Virus record (IMG/VR): IMGVR_UViG_3300032116_001642
Location: 1 to 20,205 of that record
From: a virus
Length of the DNA stretch: 20,205 nt
Reading direction: 5' to 3' (one strand)
Position 1 is the first letter of the stretch; each line of letters starts with the position of its first letter. This document shows, piece by piece, positions 5,141 to 11,728 of the stretch. The notes under the pieces were generated by a model that worked only from the letters and a program-made list of their open reading frames with translations, made no database searches and was not told the origin of the DNA. Made by a program: the position numbers and the translations under genes.

Positions 5141-5343
5141 GCGCCGAGACGCCATTTATTCCAGGCTGGCCCTGGCTGGATTCACCCGGCGTGCCGCGTG
5201 TGGTCGTGGTGCAAATCGCGCGGGAAGTGCTGCCTGCGATTATTGCGCGCGAATACAATGGTCAGCACCGCGACAGCCCGGCCGACGCGGCGCGGATTGC
5301 GTTTGAATATGCCGAGGCGTTTGTGAAGAGGGCCCGCGCATGA
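5137..5343 (+). CDS. Small unknown phage protein
   Basis: 68 aa from ATG 5137, which overlaps the GcrA-like stop (ATGA) and has GGAGGT five bases upstream. The sequence starts MSAETPFIPGWPWLDSPGVP, then has a helix with IAREVLPAIIAREYNG and a C-terminal helix DAARIAFEYAEAFVKRA. No motif of known function and no transmembrane segment. Probably a small soluble early protein; its neighbours are coupled by 4-nt overlaps on both sides. Confidence 0.72.
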   Translation: MSAETPFIPGWPWLDSPGVPRVVVVQIAREVLPAIIAREYNGQHRDSPADAARIAFEYAEAFVKRARA

Positions 5344-5534
5344 AGCCCGCCTTCATCTTCCTGTTCCTCATCTGCGGCGCTGACGGTGGCCTGTGCGAGG
5401 AAGGCCTTGTCGCGCATCGCACATGCGCGCTGGCGGAGGCTTTCGTGCGCTACGGAATGAGGCCCGAGCAATCGCTGCACGTCACGGAATGCGTGGCGCA
5501 GGCGGAATGGATGCAGCGGAGGCGCGCGCAATGA
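5340..5534 (+). CDS. Small cysteine-containing exported protein
   Basis: 64 aa. The N-terminus MKPAFIFLFLICGADGG is a short signal-like segment (one Lys, then a hydrophobic core of about 9 residues). The following 45 residues contain three cysteines (C19, C29, C51) and charged helices. This suggests a small periplasmic or membrane-anchored protein. It overlaps both neighbours by 4 nt. No family is recognised. Exported early phage proteins are often exclusion or host-envelope factors, but this is inference. Confidence 0.65.
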   Translation: MKPAFIFLFLICGADGGLCEEGLVAHRTCALAEAFVRYGMRPEQSLHVTECVAQAEWMQRRRAQ

Positions 5535-5740
5535 CCCGCGCCGCGCCAGACAGGCAGCCGAGGCAACGCGCGCCGCGTTTGTATGGATACCGAATGGCTG
5601 AGCAAAAGCTTCGGGACCAGCCCAATGATACATGGGGCTATTTGGTCCCGGTTACCGTCCTTCGTGTTGAATTGGAGGTGCCAATGCGCGAACTAAACGT
5701 GCAGCAGCTTGATATGCTTGCCGGTAGGAGCGTCACATGA
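5531..5740 (+). CDS. 69-aa unknown phage protein
   Basis: The start is taken as the ATG at 5531, which overlaps the upstream TGA. The same frame is open further upstream but only as a shadow. The N-terminal 20 residues are basic (TRAAPDRQPRQRAPR). A strand-like region follows (GYLVPVTVLRVELEVPMREL) and ends NVQQLDMLAGRSVT. No catalytic motif is seen. Its coupling directly into the RuvC-like gene (ATGA) suggests a joint role or simply operon packing. Confidence 0.68.
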   Translation: MTRAAPDRQPRQRAPRLYGYRMAEQKLRDQPNDTWGYLVPVTVLRVELEVPMRELNVQQLDMLAGRSVT

Positions 5741-6201
5741 TCCTTGGCATAGACCCCGGCAACACTGGCGCCATTGCTTGGCTTTCCACCGAAGGCCACT
5801 TGATTGAAGTGCATGACTTGCCGGTGGTGAAAGGCAGCGGCCTTATCGAAGCTGTGCTGGTGGACATGATCCGCGCGCGTTCTGATGTGCATCACGCATG
5901 GATTGAGCGCTTGGCATCGAGCCCTCAAATGGGCGTCGTCAGCGCGTTCAATTTCGGCATGGGCTACGGCAAGATTAAAGGCGTCCTGGCCGCGTGCGGT
6001 ATTCCATTAACCGAAGTCACGCCAGCCAAATGGAAGGGCGCGCTGCGCCTTTCTTCCGATAAGTCTGCATCACGCGCCCGCGCGGCGCAGCTATGGCCGG
6101 GCCTCGCTGGAACTTTCGCGCGCGTCAAAGACGATGGCCGGGCAGAGGCGGCGCTGATTGGGCTGTATGGCGCAACGGGCGGGAAGGGGGCGGTGCGATG
6201 A
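5737..6201 (+). CDS. RuvC-like Holliday junction resolvase
   Basis: 154 aa, RNase H-fold nuclease. Visible catalytic acids: D6 in LGIDPGNTGA, E57 in AWIERL, and the C-terminal pair D133/E137 in KDDGRAEAALIG, which corresponds to the DxxD end of RuvC. Other family features are FNFGMGYGKIKGVLAACGIP (71-90) and VTPAKWKG (94-101). It would cleave four-way or branched DNA made by replication and annealing recombination, clearing DNA before packaging. Length is near the family's usual 150-170 aa. It starts and ends with 4-nt overlaps within the early operon. Confidence 0.88.
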   Translation: MILGIDPGNTGAIAWLSTEGHLIEVHDLPVVKGSGLIEAVLVDMIRARSDVHHAWIERLASSPQMGVVSAFNFGMGYGKIKGVLAACGIPLTEVTPAKWKGALRLSSDKSASRARAAQLWPGLAGTFARVKDDGRAEAALIGLYGATGGKGAVR

Positions 6202-7337
6202 AATACGGTTCCGTCTGTTCCGGCATTGAAGCAGCGACGGCGGCTTGGCATCCGCTTGGCTGGCAAGCGTCTTTCTTTTCCGAGATTGAACCTTTCCAGC
6301 GCGCCGTGCTGGCACACCACTACCCCAACATACCCCTCCATGGTGATTTCACCACCATCAAAGGTTCCGAATATGAGCCAATCGACCTTCTTGTGGGAGG
6401 AACCCCCTGCCAATCCTTCAGCATCGCGGGACTCAGAGGCGGCCTGGACGACGACCGTGGCAACCTGGCCCTTGAGTTTCTCCGCCTTGCTGACCGAACA
6501 CGGCCCAAGTGGCTGGTTTGGGAGAACGTCCCCGGCGTCTTGTCGTCGAACGGAGGACGGGACTTTGGTTCCATACTCGGGGGCATGGTCGAACTCGGGT
6601 ATGGCGTCGCCTACCGAGTCCTTGACGCTCAATACTTTGGAGTGGCCCAGCGTCGCCGCCGTGTGTTCGTTGTCGGATACCTTGGAGACTGGACCCGTGC
6701 CGCAGCGGTTTTATTTGAGCGCCACAGCTTGCAGGGGCATTCTGCGCCGCGCCGAGAAGCGCGGGAAAGTGTTGCCGGAACGCTTGGAGGAAGCTCTCAA
6801 AGCGGCGGCTTTCGCACAACCGACCTAGACAATAGCGGCGCCTTCATTCCTGTGCAGGCGAATACGCTTATGTCATTCGGGCATAGCCCGAACCCGCTTG
6901 ATGAAACGCTGGTTGCGCAGACCGTCGCGCCCTCACTCACAAGCAACCCATACGGCGATCACGAAAGCAGAGAAGGTACGCTGGTTGCCTTTGGTGGTAA
7001 TCGCACAAGCGGCCCCATTGATGTGACGCCCGCGCTGCTGGCGCAGCCGGGATCAGGCGTCAAATGCGACTTTGAAAGCGAGACGTTCATAAAGACCGGC
7101 CTTGCACACCAGCATGGCGGTAGCATCGGCCCTCATACCTTCGCCGTCCGCCGCTTAACCCCGCGCGAGTGCGAGCGCCTCCAAGGCTTTCCTGATGATT
7201 ACACGCTGGTTCCCAATCGCGGAAAGCCTGCCGCAGATGGCCCCCGCTACAAGGCGCTAGGGAACTCGATGGCCGTGCCGGTTATGCGGTGGATTGGCCA
7301 GCGCATTTCCGCATCGGAGCGCCGCCATGCAGCGTAG
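6198..7337 (+). CDS. C5-cytosine DNA methyltransferase (phage)
   Basis: 379 aa from ATG 6198, coupled to the resolvase stop (ATGA). An open frame upstream to 6093 is a shadow. All main motifs are present in order: I (SVCSGIEAATAAW, 4-16), IV with catalytic C71 (GGTPCQSFSIAG), VI (ENVPG, 109-113), VIII (QRRRRVFVVG, 151-160), a target-recognition region (about 170-320) and IX/X (RRLTPRECERLQGF, GNSMAVPVM). It transfers methyl from SAM to cytosine C5. No restriction endonuclease is adjacent, so this is an orphan enzyme. The usual phage role is protection from host restriction. The recognition sequence cannot be told. Its 3' end overlaps the opposite-strand HTH gene by 81 bp. Confidence 0.92.
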   Translation: MKYGSVCSGIEAATAAWHPLGWQASFFSEIEPFQRAVLAHHYPNIPLHGDFTTIKGSEYEPIDLLVGGTPCQSFSIAGLRGGLDDDRGNLALEFLRLADRTRPKWLVWENVPGVLSSNGGRDFGSILGGMVELGYGVAYRVLDAQYFGVAQRRRRVFVVGYLGDWTRAAAVLFERHSLQGHSAPRREARESVAGTLGGSSQSGGFRTTDLDNSGAFIPVQANTLMSFGHSPNPLDETLVAQTVAPSLTSNPYGDHESREGTLVAFGGNRTSGPIDVTPALLAQPGSGVKCDFESETFIKTGLAHQHGGSIGPHTFAVRRLTPRECERLQGFPDDYTLVPNRGKPAADGPRYKALGNSMAVPVMRWIGQRISASERRHAA

Positions 7338-7481
7338 CGCCACCCTTGCCGGGCCTGGAATGGCGCGCTCACCAAGCGCCCATTTCCGCACCGTGCGTTC
7401 ATCCACTTCAAGCGCCGTTGCCGCCGCGCGCTGCGACATGCCGAGCGCTGCAATCGCTTCCCGGAATTGCTCAGGCGACAC
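7257..7481 (-). CDS. Small HTH transcription regulator, antisense module
   Basis: About 74 aa from GTG 7481; TTG starts at 7490 and 7505 are also possible. An HTH fills the first 55 residues: SPEQFREAIAALGMSQRAAA, TALEVDERTVRKWALGERAI, PGPARVALRCMAAL. The pattern SQRAAATALEVDERTVRKWA is a clear XRE-like DNA-binding unit and resembles the other small HTH gene at 11513-11728. It lies on the strand opposite the early operon, 11 nt overlapped with the upstream partner gene, tail-to-tail with the C5 methyltransferase (81-bp overlap). It probably binds the palindrome in its own operon promoter (inference). A TA-type antitoxin is an alternative. Confidence 0.72.
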   Translation of the reverse strand: MSPEQFREAIAALGMSQRAAATALEVDERTVRKWALGERAIPGPARVALRCMAALRCGNALANPPHNRHGHRVP

Positions 7482-7686
7482 GGCGGACAATGCCTTGCGC
7501 GTCAACTGTCATGCCAGCCGCCGCCAGGGCAGGGCGCAACGTCTCAATCGTTTCGTCCATGCGGAACGTGTTGGACAGCGTGCCGTCAGCCTTGAACAGC
7601 GCCAGGCGCTCGGGCCGGTCGTCGCGGCGGCTGATGAAGCCGATTGCATCGGCGGGAAGGGCGGGGCGGGTGGCGGGCTTGAACAT
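7471..7686 (-). CDS. Unknown 71-aa protein, first gene of antisense HTH pair
   Basis: Sequence from ATG 7686 begins MFKPATRPALPADAIGFISR, continues RRDDRPERLALFKADGTLSN and ends AAAGMTVDAQGIVRRVA. It looks like a small alpha/beta protein (GFISRRDD, RLALFKADG, GIVRRVA) with no catalytic signature I recognise. ATG 7686 is preferred over ATG 7692 because the predicted transcription start falls on it, making the message leaderless. It is directly followed by the HTH gene, so the two are co-expressed. It could be a toxin, a co-regulator or an unrelated moron product. Confidence 0.65.
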   Translation of the reverse strand: MFKPATRPALPADAIGFISRRDDRPERLALFKADGTLSNTFRMDETIETLRPALAAAGMTVDAQGIVRRVA

Positions 7687-7692
7687 ACGCAT

Positions 7693-7721
7693 AATCTAGG
7701 CCCATGGGGCCTATATGTCAA
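7693..7721 (-). promoter_or_regulatory. Near-consensus promoter of the antisense HTH pair
   Basis: Minus strand: TTGACA (7721-7716), 17-nt spacer, TAGATT (7698-7693). The -35 is perfect and the -10 matches 4 of 6. The predicted start is on or next to A7686, the first base of the ATG. The spacer is filled by a palindrome. Confidence 0.65.
7697..7713. promoter_or_regulatory. Palindromic operator in the HTH-pair promoter
   Basis: TAGGCCC-ATG-GGGCCTA, a perfect 7-bp inverted repeat with a 3-bp spacer, lying between -35 and -10. It is unrelated in sequence to the TGAACG operators of the main repressor, so a different protein should bind it, most simply the adjacent HTH product. Confidence 0.6.
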
Positions 7722-7732
7722 GGGGTATTTTC

Positions 7733-7885
7733 ATGGCTGAAACACCCCGCGCCACAGCCGAAGAAATCGACGCCTGGGTCGCGCGCTGCCGTCACAACCT
7801 AGAAACCCGCGCGCCCGATCCTGTCGAGGATGAGGAACGCGCGGCGCATTTCGAGACACACAAAGCCAAAGGCGCGAAGAAATGA
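7733..7885 (+). CDS. 50-aa acidic mini-protein upstream of the replication gene
   Basis: ATG 7733 has AAGGGG about 9 nt upstream, and its TGA (7883-7885) overlaps the next ATG (ATGA). The product (MAETPRATAEEIDAWVARCR, then HNLETRAPDPVEDEERAAHFETHKAKGAKK) is helical and highly charged, with an acidic middle and a basic end. No family is recognised. Position directly before the prim-pol/helicase and translational coupling suggest a replication accessory. Confidence 0.68.
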   Translation: MAETPRATAEEIDAWVARCRHNLETRAPDPVEDEERAAHFETHKAKGAKK

Positions 7886-9891
7886 GCCTGACCCAAAGCG
7901 CCATTTGGCTTGCGGAAGAAATGCGCCTGCCGGTCTTTGCTTGCGGGCCGGATAAGCGCCCCGTGACGCAACACGGCTTCCATGACGCGACACGCGACCC
8001 GACAGAAATCCGCCTGCAATTCAGCACCCCAGGCGCGGCCATGATTGGCGTGCCGACCGGGCAAGGTGCCGGGTTCTTTGTTGTGGATCTCGACGTCAAG
8101 AATGGCGGGCAAGGCCTGGAATGGCTGGCGGCAAACCAGCACCGCTTGCCCCGCACCAGGACACACAGGACACGCTCGGGCGGGCAGCATCTTCTTTTTC
8201 AATGGCCGGAAGGCCGCACCATTCGCAACAGCGCTTCACGCGTGGCACCCGGCGTCGATGTCAGAGGCAACGGCGGGTATATTATCGCGCCCCCATCCCC
8301 AGACTACGAGATAGCCGACGCCGCCGCGCCTATGCCCGCCCCGGCATGGCTGCTGGACCTGATAGACCCGCCTGCCGCAACCGCACCAGCCCCAGCCCCG
8401 CGCCCGGCGCCCGCGCCCCGCACCAGCGGCGACGGCACGCGCTACGGCCTGACCGCCCTCGACAACGAATGCCAAGCCATCCTGAACGCGGCGGACGGCG
8501 GCAAGCATGACGCGCTCAACCGCGCCGCGTTCTCGATCGGCGGCCTAGTCGCGGCCGGTGAGCTGGCGGAAGGCCCAGCCTTCGCCGCGCTATCATCCGC
8601 GCTGGCAGGCATCCGGCACCGCTGCGAGGATTTCCGCGCGGCGGAGAAAACACTCGCCACCGCGTTCCGCGCCGGCATGGCCAAGCCCCGTGAAGCGCCC
8701 CGGCTGATGCGCCGCATTGTGGAAGAATACGAACCGCGCCCGGAGCCGCCGCCGCTGACAGAAGCGCCGGACCATTGGAGCGCCGAACCGGAGCCGGACA
8801 TCGGCCTGGAGCCGGAACGGGTGGCGGCGGTTGTTCAATCCACGGCCCTGCCGCTGATTTATTTCGAAGACGTCAAGCCCGCGCTGAAGGCCGAGGATTT
8901 CGTCGAGGGCCTCATCATCAAGGGCGCGATGTCGGTCGTCTACGGCCCGTCCAACTGCGGCAAGACGTTCTTCATGGCCGACCTGGCGCTTCATGTGGCC
9001 ATGGGCTTGGAATGGCGCGGGCGTGAGGTGGAGCGCCTAGGCGTGATCTACTGCGCCTTGGAAGGCGCGCACGGCATCGCCAACCGCGTGGCAGCCTTTG
9101 CCCTGGCGTGCGGCCTAGACGGACAGCGCATCCCCTTCGCCATTATCCCGGTATCGCTGAACCTATTGGACCCCAACGCCGACACCGGCCGGCTGATTGA
9201 CGCCGTCAAGGCCGCAGCCGAGCGCATGGAAATCCCGGTCGGCCTGGTGGTGATGGACACGCTTTCCCGAGCCATGGCCGGCGGCAATGAGAACAGCCCT
9301 GAAGACATGGGCGCGCTGGTGACCAATTCCGCCCGCATCCAGCAGGCGACCGGCGCGCATGTGGCGTGGATCCACCACAGCGGCAAAGACCAAGCCCAAG
9401 GGGCGCGCGGCCATAGCCTATTGCGCGCGGCCACCGATACCGAAATTGAAATCAGCCGCGCCGACAATGACAGCCCATCCGTCGCCAAGGTGACCAAGCA
9501 GCGCGAATTGGAAATCGATGGCGTGTTCGGCTTCACCCTGAAGCGGGTGGAACTAGGCCTGAACCATCGCGGCAAGCCGGTGACGTCATGCGTGGTCGAG
9601 CCGACCGAAGACCGCCCCGCCAAGCCGCGTATCAACCTCACCAACGGCGAGGCCATGGCGCTGCGCATCCTCCATGACGTGATGGCCACGCAGCCCGTCC
9701 AGGTGCCCTACCAAGCCTCGCAGGCGGGCGTGACGGTGGCAGCAAGTAAGCACGCATGGCGTGAGACGTTCTTCGCACGTTCAACCGCCGATAGCCATGA
9801 GGCGAAGAAAAAAGCCTTCAACCGGGCGGCCGATGGGCTGGCCCAAAAGGGGCAAATCGGGGTGCATCACGACACAGTTTGGGCGGTGTAA
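7882..9891 (+). CDS. Prim-pol / RecA-like helicase replication protein
   Basis: 669 aa, two domains. The N-terminal half (about 1-165) is a bifunctional primase-polymerase domain: catalytic acids in FFVVDLDVKNG (D69, D71), H103 in SGGQHLLF, and VDVRGNGGYIIAPPS (126-139). A Pro/Ala linker follows (162-180), then a helical section (190-280). The C-terminal domain (about 325-600) is a RecA-like ATPase of the RepA/AAA_25 type: Walker A GPSNCGKT (355-362), Walker B LVVMDTLS (D459), and VAWIHHSGKD (494-503). It would prime and unwind phage DNA, starting replication largely independently of host primase. The candidate origin lies just downstream in the next gene. It overlaps the preceding 50-aa gene by 4 nt. 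Confidence 0.9.
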   Translation: MSLTQSAIWLAEEMRLPVFACGPDKRPVTQHGFHDATRDPTEIRLQFSTPGAAMIGVPTGQGAGFFVVDLDVKNGGQGLEWLAANQHRLPRTRTHRTRSGGQHLLFQWPEGRTIRNSASRVAPGVDVRGNGGYIIAPPSPDYEIADAAAPMPAPAWLLDLIDPPAATAPAPAPRPAPAPRTSGDGTRYGLTALDNECQAILNAADGGKHDALNRAAFSIGGLVAAGELAEGPAFAALSSALAGIRHRCEDFRAAEKTLATAFRAGMAKPREAPRLMRRIVEEYEPRPEPPPLTEAPDHWSAEPEPDIGLEPERVAAVVQSTALPLIYFEDVKPALKAEDFVEGLIIKGAMSVVYGPSNCGKTFFMADLALHVAMGLEWRGREVERLGVIYCALEGAHGIANRVAAFALACGLDGQRIPFAIIPVSLNLLDPNADTGRLIDAVKAAAERMEIPVGLVVMDTLSRAMAGGNENSPEDMGALVTNSARIQQATGAHVAWIHHSGKDQAQGARGHSLLRAATDTEIEISRADNDSPSVAKVTKQRELEIDGVFGFTLKRVELGLNHRGKPVTSCVVEPTEDRPAKPRINLTNGEAMALRILHDVMATQPVQVPYQASQAGVTVAASKHAWRETFFARSTADSHEAKKKAFNRAADGLAQKGQIGVHHDTVWAV

Positions 9892-9895
9892 TTCG

Positions 9896-10279
9896 ATGCA
9901 AAAGAGCAACGAACTACCCCTTTTTGCCGCCGCATATGCCGGGACATTGCCGGGACAAATCGGGACAAATCGGGACATTTTAAGCGGCGGCGAGAGACAT
10001 GTCCCGGGACATTCTGGAACCCCCCCCCTAAAGGGGGGGGTCCATTGTCCCGATGTCACGGGGCGGGACATGTCCCGGTCAGACGATGTCCCGGCTAGAC
10101 TGATTACAAAACGGAACGAAAGCCGGAAGGCAATCTTCGACGCCTGGCTGGCCGAGTGCCGAGCCTATGACGCGGCCGGTCGGCAAGACGAAGTGCCGCC
10201 CCTGCCCGAGCGCTTCCTGACCAACGGGCCGAAGCTATGGCGCGATGGCCCGGCCCATGCCGGCAAGCGGTGGCGCTGA
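9896..10279 (+). CDS. Gene containing the candidate replication origin
   Basis: 127 aa from ATG 9896, four bases after the helicase stop; no strong ribosome site. Residues 15-67 are encoded by the GGGACA/TGTCCC repeat region and read as low-complexity (AGTLPGQIGTNRDI, VPGHSGTPPLKGGVHC, VTGRDMSRSDDVPA). The repeats fall in different frames, so the DNA rather than the protein is conserved. The C-terminal 55 residues (KRNESRKAIFDAWLAECRAY, PPLPERFLTNGPKLWRDGPA) look like a genuine folded unit. It may be an initiation accessory that spans its own origin, as lambda O does (analogy). The true start could lie downstream of the repeats. Confidence 0.6.
   Translation: MQKSNELPLFAAAYAGTLPGQIGTNRDILSGGERHVPGHSGTPPLKGGVHCPDVTGRDMSRSDDVPARLITKRNESRKAIFDAWLAECRAYDAAGRQDEVPPLPERFLTNGPKLWRDGPAHAGKRWR
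9941..10092. repeat. Iteron-like GGGACA/TGTCCC array, candidate replication origin
   Basis: Ten copies in 152 bp. Direct GGGACA at 9941, 9952, 9962 and 9972, spaced 11, 10 and 10 bp, so on one face of the helix. Then TGTCCC 10000 with GGGACA 10006 (14-bp palindrome ATGTCCCGGGACAT), TGTCCC 10046, GGGACA 10065 with TGTCCC 10071 (palindrome CGGGACATGTCCCG), and TGTCCC 10087. The position next to the primase/helicase gene suggests an initiator-binding origin. Confidence 0.65.
10020..10040. repeat. C9-TAAA-G8 inverted homopolymer
   Basis: Nine C, TAAA, eight G in the middle of the iteron array. It can form an 8-bp G:C hairpin or a G-rich structure. It has no T-tract and lies inside coding sequence, so a terminator is unlikely. 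It may be a structural part of the origin. Slippage in such tracts is common, so read errors should be excluded. Confidence 0.6.
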
Positions 10280-10473
10280 TGGACCTCACCCCTGCCCAAG
10301 TGGCGCGCGCCCATGCCGACGATGCGCTGGCCGAAGACTGCCTGCGCCGCGCCAGAGCGGCCCAGGAGGCGCTCCAGCACCCGAACCTAGACCAACCTAG
10401 CCGGGAATACCTCGAGGGCCTGAGCGCCCGCTACAAAGCCCTTGCAGGCCGGTTGCGTGGAACCCCTCAATGA
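10279..10473 (+). CDS. 64-aa helical protein, unknown
   Basis: ATG 10279 shares a base with the previous TGA (TGATG). The product begins MDLTPAQVARAHADDALAED and is a helical hairpin (residues 4-30 and 38-60: LDQPSREYLEGLSARYKALAGRLRG). There is no membrane segment or catalytic motif, and no recognised family. Coupling to both neighbours places it in the replication operon. Confidence 0.68.
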   Translation: MDLTPAQVARAHADDALAEDCLRRARAAQEALQHPNLDQPSREYLEGLSARYKALAGRLRGTPQ

Positions 10474-10967
10474 ATGGAGCCCTTGCCATGCCAAAGCCGA
10501 AACCCGCGCGCGCGCGGGGTCGCCCTGAAAGGGCTGTGACCGTGGATTTTGGGCCTGCCCAGCGCCTGGCCAATGGCACGGCATGGGTGGCCTACCGGGC
10601 GGACCCGGACAGCCCGGCGCGGCCGTCTGTGAAGGCAGCTAGCGCTAAGATTATCTACCACCAGTTGTGGCTGGCCGGACACCTGACAGACGAACACCAC
10701 GAGGCGGCGGACAGGTATCTGACCCGGCTAGAGGTGGCATCCGGGGCCCAGGTGGATACGCGCGGCAATGGCGCGGCAAGCTATGGCCCGACCATGGCGC
10801 AGGTGGCGGCCCTGGCCGATCTGCGGGTGGCAGACGCGGCCATTGGCTCGGCGCCGCTGGTGGCAGGGGTGCGGACGGTGATCGGCTGGAATATCTGGCC
10901 GCCGGATTTGGAGGTGGGGGACTTCCGGGCCGCGCTGGGGCGCTTGGCTGAAGCTTGGGGCATGTGA
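10470..10967 (+). CDS. Unknown 165-aa protein ending the replication operon
   Basis: ATG 10470 overlaps the upstream TGA (ATGA); a second in-frame ATG at 10488 has GGAG 8 nt upstream and may be the real start. The N-terminal 25 residues are basic (MPKPKPARARGRPERAV). Helices LTDEHHEAADRYLTRLEVAS and TMAQVAALADLRVADAAIGS and a tryptophan-rich end (VIGWNIWPPDLEV, LGRLAEAWGM) follow. The last third resembles, by eye only, C-terminal regions of some alphaproteobacterial phage regulators, but I do not assign a family. As the final early gene it is a candidate late regulator (positional inference). Confidence 0.62.
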   Translation: MNGALAMPKPKPARARGRPERAVTVDFGPAQRLANGTAWVAYRADPDSPARPSVKAASAKIIYHQLWLAGHLTDEHHEAADRYLTRLEVASGAQVDTRGNGAASYGPTMAQVAALADLRVADAAIGSAPLVAGVRTVIGWNIWPPDLEVGDFRAALGRLAEAWGM

Positions 10968-10997
10968 AAAAAAATCGCGCGGCCTGCATTTTTTCGC

Positions 10998-11026
10998 TTG
11001 CATGTTATCCGCGTTTTGCGTATAAA
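10998..11026 (+). promoter_or_regulatory. Sigma70-type promoter for the middle three-gene unit
   Basis: TTGCAT (10998-11003), 17-nt spacer, TATAAA (11021-11026), in the 105-bp gap before 11073. Both hexamers are close to consensus. Start near 11033 gives a leader of about 40 nt with GAGG before the ATG. An A8 tract (10967-10975 region) and T6 tract (10989-10994) flank GC-rich sequence just upstream and might form a weak end for the preceding operon. Confidence 0.62.
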
Positions 11027-11072
11027 GATTTCACCGAGGCAATCAAGCCCGGCAAATCGAGGGATTACCCAG

Positions 11073-11294
11073 ATGACCAAGTTTGAAGCCGGCAAGACCT
11101 ACATCGGCCGCTTTGCTACCGACGCCGATAGCCGCATCAGCTTGAGTGTGGCGGCCCGCACACCCAGCACCATCAAGACGGAAGCCGGTAAAACCCTACG
11201 CATCAAGGTTTGCCCTTACACTGGCGTCGAGCGTGTGTATCCGCTTGGCCGCTACAGCATGGCGCCGACAATTTCCGCCGACCGTTTGGCTTGA
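11073..11294 (+). CDS. 73-aa unknown protein
   Basis: ATG 11073 has GAGG about 10 nt upstream; the frame extends upstream but into the promoter. The product begins MTKFEAGKTYIGRFATDADS and looks like a small beta-rich fold: KTYIGRFATDADSRISLSVA, KTLRIKVCPYTGVERVYPLG. The opening FEAGKTY resembles small phage and mobile-element proteins of unknown function. First gene of a separate unit of three. Function unknown. Confidence 0.68.
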   Translation: MTKFEAGKTYIGRFATDADSRISLSVAARTPSTIKTEAGKTLRIKVCPYTGVERVYPLGRYSMAPTISADRLA

Positions 11295-11306
11295 GGAGAT
11301 AATCCG

Positions 11307-11516
11307 ATGAGCGCAATCAAAATTACTCGCAAGCATCTAAAGCTTGGTGCTGTGACCGTCGTTGACCCGGTGGTTCATTATCAAGGCCGCAAGATTGTGT
11401 GTGATGGCCATTTGCCGGGAAATCTCTCGCGCCTTGTGCCGCAACCGTGGGGCAATGCTTCCCCCGAAGAATGGCGCCCGTTTGTGACATTGGCCGTTGC
11501 GATGGGGGTGTTATGA
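11307..11516 (+). CDS. 69-aa unknown protein
   Basis: ATG 11307 has an excellent ribosome site (GAGGAGAT, about 7 nt upstream). The product begins MSAIKITRKHLKLGAVTVVD, with VVHYQGRKIVCDGHL in the middle and a Pro/Trp-containing end (VPQPWGNASPEEWRPFVTLA). Probably a small beta protein. Its TGA overlaps the ATG of the following HTH gene. No family recognised. Confidence 0.68.
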   Translation: MSAIKITRKHLKLGAVTVVDPVVHYQGRKIVCDGHLPGNLSRLVPQPWGNASPEEWRPFVTLAVAMGVL

Positions 11517-11728
11517 CCCCCACCCGTTTGCGCGAATGCCTAGACCTGCTGCACTGGTCGCAGCGTGGTTTAGCGCGCATCCTGGACCGAGACGAGGGCA
11601 CGGTGCGGCAATGGGCGCGCGGTGCCGTGGTGATCCCGGTTGATGTAGCGGCTTGGCTGCAAGCTCGCGCTACCCATGCCAGCAAGACGCCGCCGCCGGT
11701 GCGCAAGGAACACTTGACAAGCCCCTGA
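11513..11728 (+). CDS. Small HTH transcription regulator
   Basis: 71 aa from ATG 11513, coupled to the previous gene (ATGA). HTH at about residues 4-48: RLRECLDLLHWSQRGLARIL, DRDEGTVRQWARGAVVIPVD, then a short helix. It shares the pattern SQR-x-x-A-x-x-L-x-x-DE-x-TVR-x-WA-x-G with the antisense HTH protein (7257-7481), so the two are paralogous or of common origin. As the last gene before the terminator and the packaging module it may regulate the early-to-late switch (inference). Confidence 0.78.
   Translation: MTPTRLRECLDLLHWSQRGLARILDRDEGTVRQWARGAVVIPVDVAAWLQARATHASKTPPPVRKEHLTSP

Noticed and set aside
5964-6632. 222-codon minus-strand frame across resolvase and methyltransferase
   Set aside because: Opposes two genes with complete catalytic motifs; no independent support.
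7294-7740. 148-codon plus-strand frame across the gap after the C5 methyltransferase
   Set aside because: The minus strand here has two better genes with a promoter, operator and HTH motif; the plus frame reads as their antisense.
10020-10040. C9/G8 hairpin as a transcription terminator
   Set aside because: No T-tract follows and it lies inside an open gene and repeat array; an origin structure is a better reading.
9941-10092. GGGACA repeats as a CRISPR array
   Set aside because: Units are only 6-7 bp, spacers are 4-40 bp and irregular, and orientation alternates.
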